From positions 9,047,224 to 9,111,223 of the forward strand of contig NZ_JADWYI010000001.1 of assembly GCF_016904885.1 (NCBI RefSeq): 64,000 bases of DNA. The letters run 5' to 3'. This DNA comes from Archangium primigenium (GTDB taxonomy: Bacteria > Myxococcota > Myxococcia > Myxococcales > Myxococcaceae). This document shows, piece by piece, positions 41,886-51,056 of the stretch; the stretch's first letter is position 1, and every line of letters begins with the position of its first letter. Below the pieces are notes generated by a model. The model ran no database searches and was not told where the DNA came from. It saw nothing but the letters and a program-made list of their open reading frames with translations. The translations under genes and the position numbers were made by a program.

Positions 41886-43921
41886 CGGCGCGCGGCGCGC
41901 AATTCCTTCACCAGCCGCTCGGCGCCGTACACCCGCTCGAGGCCCAGGAGCAGGCCCTCGCCGTGCACGCCCACGGCGCGGTGGGTCTCCGGCACGTAGG
42001 CGTAGCGGCCACCGAGCGAGTGCAGGTTGCCGTCGAAGATGAGGCCCACCACCTGGCCCTCGCGGTCCACCAGCGGCGAGCCCGAGTTGCCGCCGATGAT
42101 GTCGTTGGTGGTGGCCACGTCGAGCGGCGTCTCGCCGGGCACCTGGCCCTGGGCCTTCATCCACGGGTCCGGCAGGCGGAAGGGCTCCTTGCCCGTCTGG
42201 CGCGCGTAGGCGCCCGCGAACGTCGTCAGCGGGGCCACGCGCGCGCCGTCCGGCTCCGTCCAGCCCTGGACCGTGCCGTAGCTCAGGCGCAGGGTGAAGG
42301 TCGCGTCCGGGTAGCCCGAGGTGCCCAGGGCCGCCAGCCGCGCCCGGGCGAGCAATTCGCCGTTCTTCTTGAGCACCGACTCCACCGTGTCCTCGTAGCG
42401 CTTGCGCGTCTCGCGCGCGGGCGCGTCCACCCGGCGCGCCAGCAGGACGAGCGGATCCTTGGACGCGGCGATGGCCGCCGCGCCGCCGTCGAGCAGCCGC
42501 TGGCGCTCCTTCACGTCGAAGAGCTTCGTGCCCTTCACCAGCGCGCGCGCCAGCTCCTCCGGCGCCTCGCGGCCGAGCACCGTGCGCACGAACGCATCGT
42601 CCGCGCCCAGCGTCTCGCGCAGCTTGTTGAAGCCGAAGGTGAGCCGCACGCGCTCCAGGTCCGCGGGGATGGGCGCGTCGCGCAGGAGGCGCTGGCGCAG
42701 CGAGGGCAGGCGCGCCTCGGTGAACTCGGGCAGCCGCTCGGCGTTGGGCTTGGGCAGCTCCTCCGCCGCGCGCACGAGCCCCCGCGCCAGGTCGAACAGC
42801 TCCGAGGGAAAGCCGTCTCCGCCCTCCTTCAGCCGGTGCGCGGCGAACAGGGGCCGCCACGTGTCCAGCGCGCGCGCGGTGGCCGTGAGGGCCTCGTCCA
42901 CGCCGGGCTGCTCGCGCAGGGCCGCCTCCGCCGCGCGCTTGTCGGCGAGCAGGCCGGGCTCGGCCAGGGCCTGGTGCCGACCACGCAGCGCCTTGAGGCC
43001 GTTCTCCACGCCCCGGAGCGGCGAGCGCGTGGTGCGCCAGCGCTCGGCGGAGGACGCGGCGTACTCGCGCAACATGCCCCGCTCCTCGGCCAGGTACAGC
43101 AGGTGGTAGGGCAGCGCCACGTCCCGCTGGAACTCCAGCTCGGCCACGGTGCGCTGGCGCTCGGTGCCGCCCGGGTGCCCGGACACGAAGACGAGGTCCC
43201 CCTCCTTGGCGCCCTGCTTCGCCCAGGGCAGCCAGTGCTCCGTCTGGAGCGGCTGGCCCGCGGCGTCCCACACGCGCAGGAAGGCGGCGTCGAAGCCGTA
43301 GCGCGGGAAGTTGAAGTTGTCCGCGTCCCCGCCGAAGGCGGCCATGGAGAACTCGGGGGCGAACACCAGCCGCACGTCCTGGAAGCGGCGGTACTTGTAG
43401 AGCTGGTAGCGGCCCCCGTTGAACAGCGTCACCACGTCACAGCGCACGTCCGGGCCCTGGGCGCACTCGGACTCGATGCGGGACATCTCGCCCTTGAGCG
43501 CGGTGTTGAAGTCCGCGCCGCGCTTGCCCTGGGTGGCGCCCTCCAGCCGCGCGGTGACGTCCGTCATCTCCACGAGCTGGTTGGCCTCCACCTTGGGACA
43601 GCGCAGCTCCTCCTTGGCCGAGCGGGCGAGGAAGCCCTTGGCCAGATAGTCGTTCTTCGGGGAGGACAGGTCCTCGATGCACGAGCGGATGCAGTGGTGG
43701 TTGGTCATCACCAGGCCCCCGGGCGACACGAAGCTCGCGGAGCACCCGCCCGCGAGCCGCACCGAGGACAGGCGGAGGTGATCCAGCCAGGCCTGGGAAG
43801 GCGCGAAGCCATACGCCTTCTCCACCGCGTCCCGGGGAAAGGCGTCATAGGTCCACATGCCCTCCTCCGCGGCGGCGGGAAGGGCGAGCAAGAGGCCGAG
43901 GGCGAGAAGGCGTCGCGACAC
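41882..43921 (-). CDS. S46 family dipeptidyl-peptidase
   Basis: The 679-residue exported serine peptidase removes dipeptides from peptide N-termini in the periplasm. It has a signal peptide (about 1-18), then MWTYDAFP and the chymotrypsin-like catalytic residues of the S46 family: His in TNHHC (residues 74-76), Asp in GGDADNFNFPRY and Ser in GGNSGSPLV near the C-terminus, with a large helical insertion between them. Length is close to DPP7/DPP11. The GTG at 43921 is chosen because it directly precedes the signal peptide and has GGAG about 10 bases upstream; the ATG 30 codons earlier gives a polar leader. Its stop shares CTAG with the convergent gene. Confidence 0.9.
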   Translation of the reverse strand: MSRRLLALGLLLALPAAAEEGMWTYDAFPRDAVEKAYGFAPSQAWLDHLRLSSVRLAGGCSASFVSPGGLVMTNHHCIRSCIEDLSSPKNDYLAKGFLARSAKEELRCPKVEANQLVEMTDVTARLEGATQGKRGADFNTALKGEMSRIESECAQGPDVRCDVVTLFNGGRYQLYKYRRFQDVRLVFAPEFSMAAFGGDADNFNFPRYGFDAAFLRVWDAAGQPLQTEHWLPWAKQGAKEGDLVFVSGHPGGTERQRTVAELEFQRDVALPYHLLYLAEERGMLREYAASSAERWRTTRSPLRGVENGLKALRGRHQALAEPGLLADKRAAEAALREQPGVDEALTATARALDTWRPLFAAHRLKEGGDGFPSELFDLARGLVRAAEELPKPNAERLPEFTEARLPSLRQRLLRDAPIPADLERVRLTFGFNKLRETLGADDAFVRTVLGREAPEELARALVKGTKLFDVKERQRLLDGGAAAIAASKDPLVLLARRVDAPARETRKRYEDTVESVLKKNGELLARARLAALGTSGYPDATFTLRLSYGTVQGWTEPDGARVAPLTTFAGAYARQTGKEPFRLPDPWMKAQGQVPGETPLDVATTNDIIGGNSGSPLVDREGQVVGLIFDGNLHSLGGRYAYVPETHRAVGVHGEGLLLGLERVYGAERLVKELRAARR

Positions 43922-44055
43922 GGAAGCGCACTCCAGTGAGTCAAGGGGGGAACGGGTCCGGTTGTGGACCCGACGGGTCGCCTCGTCAACCCGGAGCCGT
44001 CCCGGATGCATTAGGGCTTGAGTTGCAGGCCCGGACCCCGGAAGGTTCGGGTGGA

Positions 44056-45189
44056 ATGGCGACGAAGCACTACATCCTCCTGGTCCCTGGCTTCTTCGGC
44101 TTCGCCAACCTGGGAGAGCTGCTGTACTTCGGCCACGTGCGCGACTACTTCGTCGCGGAGATGGCGCGGCGCGGCGTGGAGGTGGAAGTGGTGCAGGTGC
44201 TCAGCCACCCCACCGGCTCCATCCGCACGCGCGCCGGGGACTTGCTGCGCTCCATCCAGACCCACGTGAAGGACGACGACGGGCCCATCCACCTCATCGG
44301 CCACTCCACGGGCGGACTGGACGCGCGGCTCTTCGTGAGCCCCGGGGTGCTGCTGGGCGAGGACCTGGACGCGGAGCGCTACGCCCGCCGGGTGCGCACC
44401 GTCGTCACCGTCTCCACGCCGCACGCGGGCACGCCGCTCGCGTCCTTCTTCCTGGGCCTGTTCGGCCAGAAGCTCCTGCAGCTCCTGTCGCTCTTCACCG
44501 TGTACGTGCTGCGCTTTGGCCGGCTGCCGCTCAGCGTGGCCTTCCGCATGGGCAGCCTGCTCACGCGCTGGGACGAGCAGCTCGGCTTCCGGCCCACCAT
44601 CCTGGACCAGCTCTTCGAGCAGCTGCTCGGGGACTTCTCCGCCGAGCGCCGCGAGGACCTGGTGCGCTTCCTCGGGGACGTGGGCAACGACGCCTCGCTC
44701 ATTCCCCAGCTCACGCCGGAGGGCATCGACCTCTTCAACGCGAGCTGTCAGGACCGGCCCGGGGTGCGCTACGGCTCCGTCATCACCCAGGCGCGGCCGC
44801 CCTCCTTCCGCGCGCGGCTGAGCGCGGGCCTGGACCCCTACGCGCAGATCACCCACACCGTGTACGCGTTCCTGTACGGGCGCACGCAACGCATGCCGCT
44901 CACGGCCATTCCGCCCCTCACTTCCGTGCAGGCCGAGGCCCTGGTGGAGGCCTACGGCGCGCTGCCCGGTCCCCAGGCCTGTGACGGCATCGTCCCCACG
45001 CGCTCGCAGGTCTACGGCCGCGTGCTGGCCGCCGTGCGCGCGGACCACCTGGACGCCATCGGCCACTTCGACCAGCCCGCCCACCGGCCGCCCCACGTGG
45101 ACTGGCTCATCTCGGGCTCGGGCTTCCGCCGCGTCCAGTTCGAGCGGCTGTGGAACACCGTCGTGGACTTCGTGCTGCTGTCCACGTGA
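44056..45189 (+). CDS. Alpha/beta-hydrolase, triacylglycerol lipase-like
   Basis: The 377-residue protein has an alpha/beta-hydrolase fold. LLVPGFFGFANLGEL near the N-terminus forms the oxyanion region, and GHSTGGLDAR contains the nucleophilic serine. STPHAGTPLASFF follows, as in bacterial lipases, and HFD near the C-terminus (IGHFDQPAHR) supplies the catalytic His. A large hydrophobic insertion (about 130-165) may form a lid. There is no signal peptide. The ATG at 44056 starts the fold. The stop is separated by a single base from the stop of the convergent lipoprotein gene. Confidence 0.82.
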   Translation: MATKHYILLVPGFFGFANLGELLYFGHVRDYFVAEMARRGVEVEVVQVLSHPTGSIRTRAGDLLRSIQTHVKDDDGPIHLIGHSTGGLDARLFVSPGVLLGEDLDAERYARRVRTVVTVSTPHAGTPLASFFLGLFGQKLLQLLSLFTVYVLRFGRLPLSVAFRMGSLLTRWDEQLGFRPTILDQLFEQLLGDFSAERREDLVRFLGDVGNDASLIPQLTPEGIDLFNASCQDRPGVRYGSVITQARPPSFRARLSAGLDPYAQITHTVYAFLYGRTQRMPLTAIPPLTSVQAEALVEAYGALPGPQACDGIVPTRSQVYGRVLAAVRADHLDAIGHFDQPAHRPPHVDWLISGSGFRRVQFERLWNTVVDFVLLST

Positions 45190-45190
45190 C

Positions 45191-45934
45191 TCAGGCCAGC
45201 CGCCGCTCGCGCAAGGCCCCCGCCCGGCGGCCGGACTCCCGGTTGGCGCGCACCATGGACACGCACAGGAAGACGAGCAGCCCCACGAGCAGGCCGCCCG
45301 CGAAGGTGAGCACCAACAGCCAGGGCCGCAGGGCCTGAACGACCCCCAGGGTCGCGCCCCGGGTGAAGGACTCGCCCAGGCGCGCCACCTGCGCGTCCCG
45401 GCACGCGCGGGCCTCGGCGCCCTGGAGCCCGCCGCACTCGGGGAACAGCGCCCCCAACTCGTCGCGGGACTGCTGGACCATGGTGGAGGCCACCCGGCCC
45501 GCCGTGGCCGACAGGCTCTGCCCGAGCGGTCCCTCCCCCTCGCTCCCCAACTGGCGCTCCAGCTCCGTGCTCAGCCCCCGGACGATCTCCGAGGCCAGGG
45601 CCGAGGACGTCGTGCCCAGGCCCGAGCCGCCCACGCCCCGGAGCGCTTCTGGTCCCCCCGGAGCCGCCGCCACGAGCGCTTCTTCTCCGGGTGGCTGGAA
45701 GGGCGCCTCCGCCCGGGTGAGGGCATCCGCGAAGCCTCGCCCCATCTGCTCGGACTGACGGCGCGCCAGGGCGTCATCCAGGGCCTGCGCCTCGGGCGCG
45801 CGCTGCTCCTTCTCCGCGCGCATCGCGTCCTGGGCCCCCTTCGTGGCGCTCTCGCCCATGCGGTACGCGACGCTGGTGCATCCCGGCAGCACCGCCCACA
45901 ACACCAGCAATCCCACGAGGCTCTTGCTCGACAT
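45191..45934 (-). CDS. Lipoprotein with C-terminal membrane segment, unknown
   Basis: The 247-residue protein starts with a lipoprotein signal (MSSKSLVGLLVLWAVLPGC, lipobox LPGC). The body is helical and rich in Ala, Glu and Gln, with ECGGLQGAEARACRD as a possible disulfide. A hydrophobic segment near the C-terminus (about 208-232) is followed by a basic tail. A lipid anchor plus a transmembrane helix is unusual and would cross the inner membrane once. GGGAGA precedes the ATG at 45934. No family is recognised. The 242 bases between it and the divergent Dps gene carry both promoters; I cannot assign the boxes. Confidence 0.65.
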   Translation of the reverse strand: MSSKSLVGLLVLWAVLPGCTSVAYRMGESATKGAQDAMRAEKEQRAPEAQALDDALARRQSEQMGRGFADALTRAEAPFQPPGEEALVAAAPGGPEALRGVGGSGLGTTSSALASEIVRGLSTELERQLGSEGEGPLGQSLSATAGRVASTMVQQSRDELGALFPECGGLQGAEARACRDAQVARLGESFTRGATLGVVQALRPWLLVLTFAGGLLVGLLVFLCVSMVRANRESGRRAGALRERRLA

Positions 45935-46176
45935 GGCGTCTCCCGTGTGGAGCGAATCCTCCACTGTCGTTTCAACCTAGGGACGGCTCCGTCGGCGCCA
46001 TCGCCGTGTGGGACAGGGACAGGCCCTCCAGCGTGAGGGCCGGGTGACCGCTCGCTTGCCCGCCCACTAAAAGGGGTATCACGGCTTGGCGGGGGCCCCA
46101 CCCATCCCCACCCTCTGCTCACAACCTGAGCACCGGCGGGATCTCCGACCGGCGATTTCCGTTCGAGGGCCAACGC

Positions 46177-46731
46177 ATGACCACCAAGTTCCCCAGCCAC
46201 ATCAACCTGTCGCGCGAGACTCGCTCCGAGCTCATCGACATGCTCAACACGAACCTGGCGACCGCCGTCGACCTGCACTGGCAGGTGAAGCAGGCGCACT
46301 GGAACATCCGCGGCAGCCACTTCATCAGCCGCCACCTGCTCTTCGACAAGGTGGCCGATCACGTGCGCGCCCACGCCGACGAGTTCGCCGAGCGCGCGGG
46401 CGCCCTGGGCGGCTACGCGGAGGGCACCATCCGCCTGGCCGTGAAGAACACGGAGCTGCAGGAGTACGACCTGAGCGCCGTCAACGGGGACGACCACGTG
46501 CGCGTGGTGGTGGACCGCGTGGCGCGCTACGCCGCCAGCGTGCGCGAGGGCATCCAGCGCGCCGACGACCTGAATGATCCGGTCACCGCGGACATGCTCA
46601 CGCAGATCCTCGGCGTGGTGGAGGAGGACCTGTGGTTCCTCGAGAGCCACCTGTACGGCTCGGCCACCATCACCCGCGAGGAGTCCGCGCCGTCCGCCAT
46701 CCGCGAGGAGCCCGCGTCGCCCAACGCCTGA
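46177..46731 (+). CDS. dps: Dps family ferritin-like DNA-protection protein
   Basis: The 184-residue protein is a dodecameric ferritin-like Dps that oxidises iron with peroxide and protects DNA. The intersubunit ferroxidase ligands are visible: the His of KQAHWNIRG, H and D in SRHLLFDKVADHV, and D/E in HADEFAERAGALGG. The C-terminal ~20 residues are acidic and serine/proline-rich, not the lysine-rich tail of E. coli Dps, so DNA binding would have to use the N-terminus. It heads a run of plus-strand genes linked to stress and phosphate metabolism. Confidence 0.92.
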   Translation: MTTKFPSHINLSRETRSELIDMLNTNLATAVDLHWQVKQAHWNIRGSHFISRHLLFDKVADHVRAHADEFAERAGALGGYAEGTIRLAVKNTELQEYDLSAVNGDDHVRVVVDRVARYAASVREGIQRADDLNDPVTADMLTQILGVVEEDLWFLESHLYGSATITREESAPSAIREEPASPNA

Positions 46732-46825
46732 GCGGACCGGCCCGCGGCGCCCGGCGTGTTGCCGAGACGAAACTCCCCGCCCGGAGGGCTTGTCCCGCCG
46801 GGCCGTGAGGGGTGAGCCTCCGGGG

Positions 46826-47377
46826 ATGCACACGGACCTCACCCGTCTGCCCTTGCGTGGCAAGGACGGCGCCTTCCATGTCGTGGTCGAGTCGCCCCGG
46901 GGCTCCACCCTGAAGCTCAAGTACGAGCCCGAGCTCGGGGTGTTCACCCTGTCGCGCCCCCTGGTGCGCGGGCTGCGCTACCCCTTCGACTGGGGCTTCG
47001 TGCCCAGCACCCGGGCCTCGGATGGGGATCCCCTGGACGCCATGGTGTACTGGCATCAGACCACCTATCCGGGCGTGGTGCTGGCGTGCCGCGCGCTCGG
47101 GGTGCTCATGGTGGACCAGAAGAAGTCGAAGGGGCGCGGACGCGAGCGCAATGACCGGCTGCTCGTGGTGCCCACGCAGTCGCCCCGGGCGGAGAGCCTG
47201 CGCGACATCGACGACCTGTCCCAGCGCGAGCGCCAGGAGCTGGAGCACTTCTTCAGCGCCGCCGTGACCTTCGCGGACAAGGATCTGCGCATCCTCGGCT
47301 GGGAGGGCGCCCAGAGCGCCGAGCGGATGGTGGAGGAAGCGGCCACCCGCCACGAGGCCCGCCAGACCGAGGAGTAG
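46826..47377 (+). CDS. ppa: Inorganic pyrophosphatase, family I type
   Basis: The 183-residue enzyme hydrolyses pyrophosphate. It has the family I layout with the metal-binding signature DGDPLDAMVY (residues 66-75), the preceding YPFDWGFVPST, and the late Asp/Lys stretch TFADKDLRILG. The E and K of the N-terminal active-site half are present (VVVESPRGS, LKYE). It is a little divergent from E. coli Ppa, and a secondary role on other phosphoanhydrides is possible given the CHAD gene 3 bases downstream. The ATG at 46826 follows GCCTCCGGGG, with a weak ribosome site. Confidence 0.88.
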   Translation: MHTDLTRLPLRGKDGAFHVVVESPRGSTLKLKYEPELGVFTLSRPLVRGLRYPFDWGFVPSTRASDGDPLDAMVYWHQTTYPGVVLACRALGVLMVDQKKSKGRGRERNDRLLVVPTQSPRAESLRDIDDLSQRERQELEHFFSAAVTFADKDLRILGWEGAQSAERMVEEAATRHEARQTEE

Positions 47378-47380
47378 ACC

Positions 47381-48271
47381 ATGGCACAGCCGTCTCCCAC
47401 CCGGGGCCTGGGCCCCGACAGCCGCCTGGCCGAGGCCGCGCGACGGCTCGTCACCAGCCGCCTGGCCGACGTGCGCCACGAGGAGGATGCCCTCGCGCAC
47501 GCGCTGTCCATGGACGGGGTGCACGACATGCGCGTGGCCATCCGGCGGCTGCGCGCGGCGCTGCGGATCTTCCGCGGCCTGGGAGACCTCCGCCCGCTGG
47601 AGACCGAGGTCAAGCGCCTGCAGGACGCGCTCGGCGAGGTGCGCGACCTGCACGTCCAGGGAGACTGGCTGCACGAGGCCGCCCGCGAGGGCAAGGCCTC
47701 CCGGCGCGCGGGCTACAACGCCCTGAGCGCGCACGTGACGGCGCCGCTGCCCACCAAGGAGAAGGCGCTGCGGCGGGCGCTCAAGCGCTGGGAGCGGCAC
47801 ACCGTGCCCGCGCTCCTGGACGCCGTGAAGCACCTGGAAGGCCCGGGCCGCTACGGGGGCCGCCGCGTGCGCAAGCAGCTGCGCCGCCGGCTGCGCGCCC
47901 TGGACGGGCTCATGGCGGACTACGCCGAGGCGCCCGACGCCCTCATCGCGCACGAGATGCGCAAGACGGTGAAGAAGCTGCGCTACGAGGCGGAGATCTT
48001 CCGCCCCGCCATGCGCCGCAAGATGCAGGCCCTGCTGGAGGCCCTGGTGCCCTTGCAGGAGCTGCTCGGCGAGCTGCACGACGCGGACGTGCGCATGGGG
48101 CTGCTCGAGGCCCAGTCCGCGGAGGGCACCGAGGCCCCCCGCACCGCCGCGCGCGAGCTGCTCGAGCGCGTGCGCGAGGAGCGCGCCGGGCACGCCGCCC
48201 ATACCGCGCGAGAGCTGCAACGCTGGCATGCCGAGAAGCTCGTGCGAGGGCTGCGCCACCTGCTGGAATGA
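47381..48271 (+). CDS. CHAD-domain protein
   Basis: The 296-residue protein is a CHAD domain: helical bundle with the conserved histidines and basic residues in VHDMRVAIRRLRAALRIF (residues 47-64), RDLHVQGDWL and HEMRKTVKKLRYEAEIF. CHAD domains bind polyphosphate through their basic groove and target proteins to polyphosphate granules. The gene begins 3 bases after the pyrophosphatase stop, so both act in the same phosphate economy and are probably co-translated. No CYTH domain is attached. Confidence 0.9.
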   Translation: MAQPSPTRGLGPDSRLAEAARRLVTSRLADVRHEEDALAHALSMDGVHDMRVAIRRLRAALRIFRGLGDLRPLETEVKRLQDALGEVRDLHVQGDWLHEAAREGKASRRAGYNALSAHVTAPLPTKEKALRRALKRWERHTVPALLDAVKHLEGPGRYGGRRVRKQLRRRLRALDGLMADYAEAPDALIAHEMRKTVKKLRYEAEIFRPAMRRKMQALLEALVPLQELLGELHDADVRMGLLEAQSAEGTEAPRTAARELLERVREERAGHAAHTARELQRWHAEKLVRGLRHLLE

Positions 48272-48323
48272 GCCGCACTCCGCACTACCCATCCGCCGCG
48301 TTTGCACGTAGAGGAGGCGCCCC

Positions 48324-49577
48324 ATGCCCGCTTGCGGACTCGACTTCGGAACCAGCAACACCGCCCTCGCGCTCCCGGACGGGACCGTGCTCCCCGTGTC
48401 GCCCGGCTACAGCGACCCGCGCCTGTACCGCTCCGTCATCTTCTTTCCCGAGGACGAGAAGGAGCCCTTCACGGGCTTTCCCGCCATCAACCGCTACCTG
48501 GACGACCCCTCCGGCCGGTTCATCCAGTCGGTGAAGTCCTTCCTGCACAGCGCGTCCTTCCGCGCCACGCAGATTCGCGGGCGCACCTGGCTCATCGAGG
48601 ACCTGGTGGCCCTGTTGCTGCGCCGGGTGCGCGACGCGGCGGCCCCGCACCTGGGAGGCACCGCCCCCGAGTCCGTGGTGCTCGGCCGGCCCGCCCTCTT
48701 CTCCTCGGACGCCGAGTCGGACGCGCTCGCCGAGCAGCGCCTGCGCCGCGCCGCCGAGAGCGCCGGCTTCACCCAGATTCAATTCCTCATCGAGCCCATC
48801 GCCGCGGCGCTCTCCTACGAGTCCCAGCTCACGCGCGACGAGCTGGTGCTGGTGGCCGACTTCGGCGCGGGCACCACGGACCTGACGCTCATGCGCCTGG
48901 GCCCCTCGCGCCGGGGCAACCCGGACCGCCGCGCGGACGTGGTGGGCTCCACGGGCGTGCGCATCGGTGGAGACCGCTTCGACGCGGAGATCATGCGCCA
49001 TGCGCTCCTGCCGCGCTTCGGCGCGGGCAGCACCTACCGCGTGCGCGGCTTCAGCGACAAGCGCCTGCCGGTGCCCCAGCACATCATGGCCAAGCTGCTG
49101 TCCTGGCACGAGATGTCCTTCATCCGCGAGAAGAGCACCCAGGAGCTGCTGGAGCTGCTGCAGGAGACGAGCGACAAGCCCACCGAGGCCGCGGCGCTCT
49201 ACGACCTGGTCATGGACAACCTGGGCTACCGGCTCTTTCGCGCCATCGAGGCCGCCAAGGTGCGCCTGAGCACCCAGGAGGAGACGGTCCTGGACTTCGA
49301 GGAGGCGCGCATCCAGCTGCACGAGCCCATCACCCGCGCCGGCTTCGAGACGGCGTGCGAGCCGCTCCTGCGCGAGCTGAGCGAGGTGACCGAGGGGCTG
49401 CTCGCGCGCTGCGCGGGCGCGGGCGAGGTGGACGCGGTGTTCCTCACCGGCGGCTCCTCGCAGATCCCCGCCGTGCGCCGGCTGTACACCGAGCGCTTCG
49501 GCGAGGCGCGCGTGCGCACGCGCGACGCCTTCACCTCCGTGGCCGAGGGCCTGGGTCGGGCGTCCGCGACGCTCTAG
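48324..49577 (+). CDS. Hsp70-like (YegD-type) chaperone
   Basis: The 417-residue protein has an Hsp70/actin-type ATPase fold: GLDFGTSNTALAL (phosphate 1, residues 5-17), VADFGAGTTDLTL (phosphate 2), LTGGSSQIPAVR (adenosine motif) and EPIAAALSYE. It lacks the substrate-binding domain of DnaK and so matches YegD-like short Hsp70 relatives of unknown client. A strong ribosome site, GAGGAGG, precedes the ATG. Its TAG stop lies in CTAG, shared with the stop of the convergent hydrolase gene. Confidence 0.9.
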   Translation: MPACGLDFGTSNTALALPDGTVLPVSPGYSDPRLYRSVIFFPEDEKEPFTGFPAINRYLDDPSGRFIQSVKSFLHSASFRATQIRGRTWLIEDLVALLLRRVRDAAAPHLGGTAPESVVLGRPALFSSDAESDALAEQRLRRAAESAGFTQIQFLIEPIAAALSYESQLTRDELVLVADFGAGTTDLTLMRLGPSRRGNPDRRADVVGSTGVRIGGDRFDAEIMRHALLPRFGAGSTYRVRGFSDKRLPVPQHIMAKLLSWHEMSFIREKSTQELLELLQETSDKPTEAAALYDLVMDNLGYRLFRAIEAAKVRLSTQEETVLDFEEARIQLHEPITRAGFETACEPLLRELSEVTEGLLARCAGAGEVDAVFLTGGSSQIPAVRRLYTERFGEARVRTRDAFTSVAEGLGRASATL

Positions 49578-50932
49578 TGCCGCGCGAGCCAGTCCGTGAT
49601 GCGCGGCCACACGTCCCGGTCCGCATCGGTGGCCAGGAACAGGTCCGCGTGGCCGTAGTCCTGGGCATTGGAGCCGTCGCGCAGGCGCTGCACGAGGAAC
49701 GAGGACACGTCCTTGCTGCCCAGCAGGGACACCGAGTGCAGGCCATAGCGGCCCGTGCCGCCCTCGGCGCCCACGTACAGCACCGGCACCTTCACCTGCT
49801 TGAGCCGGTCGTTGTAGGGCAGCTTCGGCGCGCCGCACCAGAGGGCCAGCGACTCCACCTGCTCGCCGATGCTCTGGTAGGGCGCGGCCTGCTCCAGCGT
49901 GTCGAAGAAGAAGCGCTCCTGGGTCCACGACAGGGACGTGGGCGTCGCGCCCGAGAACACGCCGCCGGTGAAGTGGTACCACTTGAAGATGGGCAGCCCC
50001 TGGAGCCGCCAGGTGGCCGCGCCCGCGAGCAGCGCCGCCTGCCGGTTGGTGAAGCCCGGCAAGAGCGAGGAGGGCAGCGCGGGCGCCACGTTGGCGAAGG
50101 CCCCCAGGTCCTGGAGCGTCTGCCCGCTGCCATCCACGTACATCCCGGAGACCTGGAGCGAGGCCAGCATCTTGTAGCCCTGGCACGCGTCCTGGCGCTG
50201 CGCCGCGGCGTCCGGCCCGAAGGAGAAGGCCATGTCCACGGGGATGAAGGCGCTCACGTGACGCCGGTCCGGCGGCGCCTGCGTCTCCTCGTTCAGGTAG
50301 GCGTAGCCCACCATGGCGCCCCGGCTCCACCCCAGCAGCGGCAGGGGTCCGCCCGCGCGGGCCGAGCTCAGGCCCCGCGCGTAGCGCGCCACCGCCAGCC
50401 CCGTGCCCAGGTCCCGCGCGTGCATCTCCAGGTTCCAGTTGCGCATGAAGGTGAAGTCCGTCGTCTGCGCCGGGACGTTCACCCAGCGCATGTCCAGGCC
50501 CCACACGTCCAGGCCCTGCTGGGCCAGGTAGACCGCGAAGGAGGGCTTGCCCGGCCTCGAGCCTCCGGCGACGCCCGACAGGAACGCCCCCCGAAAGCCC
50601 CAGATGTCGCCATGCAAGAGGAACAGGGCGCGCTCCGGCGTCCGCGGCACGCCCGGTGACTCCTCCTGCACCACCCGGTGCATCACCACCTTGTCGTACG
50701 CGCCCGCGCCCACCTGGAGCGTGTAGGTGTACTCGGCGATGCCCTCCGCCACCGGGCGCCGCTCACTGTCCAGCAGCCCACACGTGGACAGCCCCGGCAC
50801 CGGGCCCCCACAGGCCTCATGCACCGCCTGGGGCAAGGGCTGGAGCCAGGCGTCCTCCTGCCCTGGCGCCGCCATCCCCGAACCGAGAACCCAGATGAAC
50901 ACCCACGCAGCCGACTTGATGAGAGTCCTCAT
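49574..50932 (-). CDS. Exported alpha/beta-hydrolase
   Basis: The 452-residue protein has a signal peptide (about 1-22) and an alpha/beta-hydrolase domain. FLLHGDIWGF holds the oxyanion loop, YLAQQGLDVWGLDMR the next strand, LGWSRGAMVGY the nucleophilic serine and DYGHADLFLA the catalytic histidine. Long insertions around residues 230-330 enlarge the substrate side. Cysteines at AVHEACGG and LSTCGLL suggest a disulfide in the exported protein. The substrate is not known. GGAGGGGCAGGAC precedes the ATG at 50932. Confidence 0.78.
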   Translation of the reverse strand: MRTLIKSAAWVFIWVLGSGMAAPGQEDAWLQPLPQAVHEACGGPVPGLSTCGLLDSERRPVAEGIAEYTYTLQVGAGAYDKVVMHRVVQEESPGVPRTPERALFLLHGDIWGFRGAFLSGVAGGSRPGKPSFAVYLAQQGLDVWGLDMRWVNVPAQTTDFTFMRNWNLEMHARDLGTGLAVARYARGLSSARAGGPLPLLGWSRGAMVGYAYLNEETQAPPDRRHVSAFIPVDMAFSFGPDAAAQRQDACQGYKMLASLQVSGMYVDGSGQTLQDLGAFANVAPALPSSLLPGFTNRQAALLAGAATWRLQGLPIFKWYHFTGGVFSGATPTSLSWTQERFFFDTLEQAAPYQSIGEQVESLALWCGAPKLPYNDRLKQVKVPVLYVGAEGGTGRYGLHSVSLLGSKDVSSFLVQRLRDGSNAQDYGHADLFLATDADRDVWPRITDWLARH

Positions 50933-51056
50933 GTCCTGCCCCTCCGCTCCGAAACGACTCGAAGGGAAAAAATTTGTCCTTCCAGGGAAGTCCCACAACC
51001 CACGGGGTGTCATTTGGTGCCCAGAGTGTGGAATGGGTCACCCTCGGCCGGAGGAC

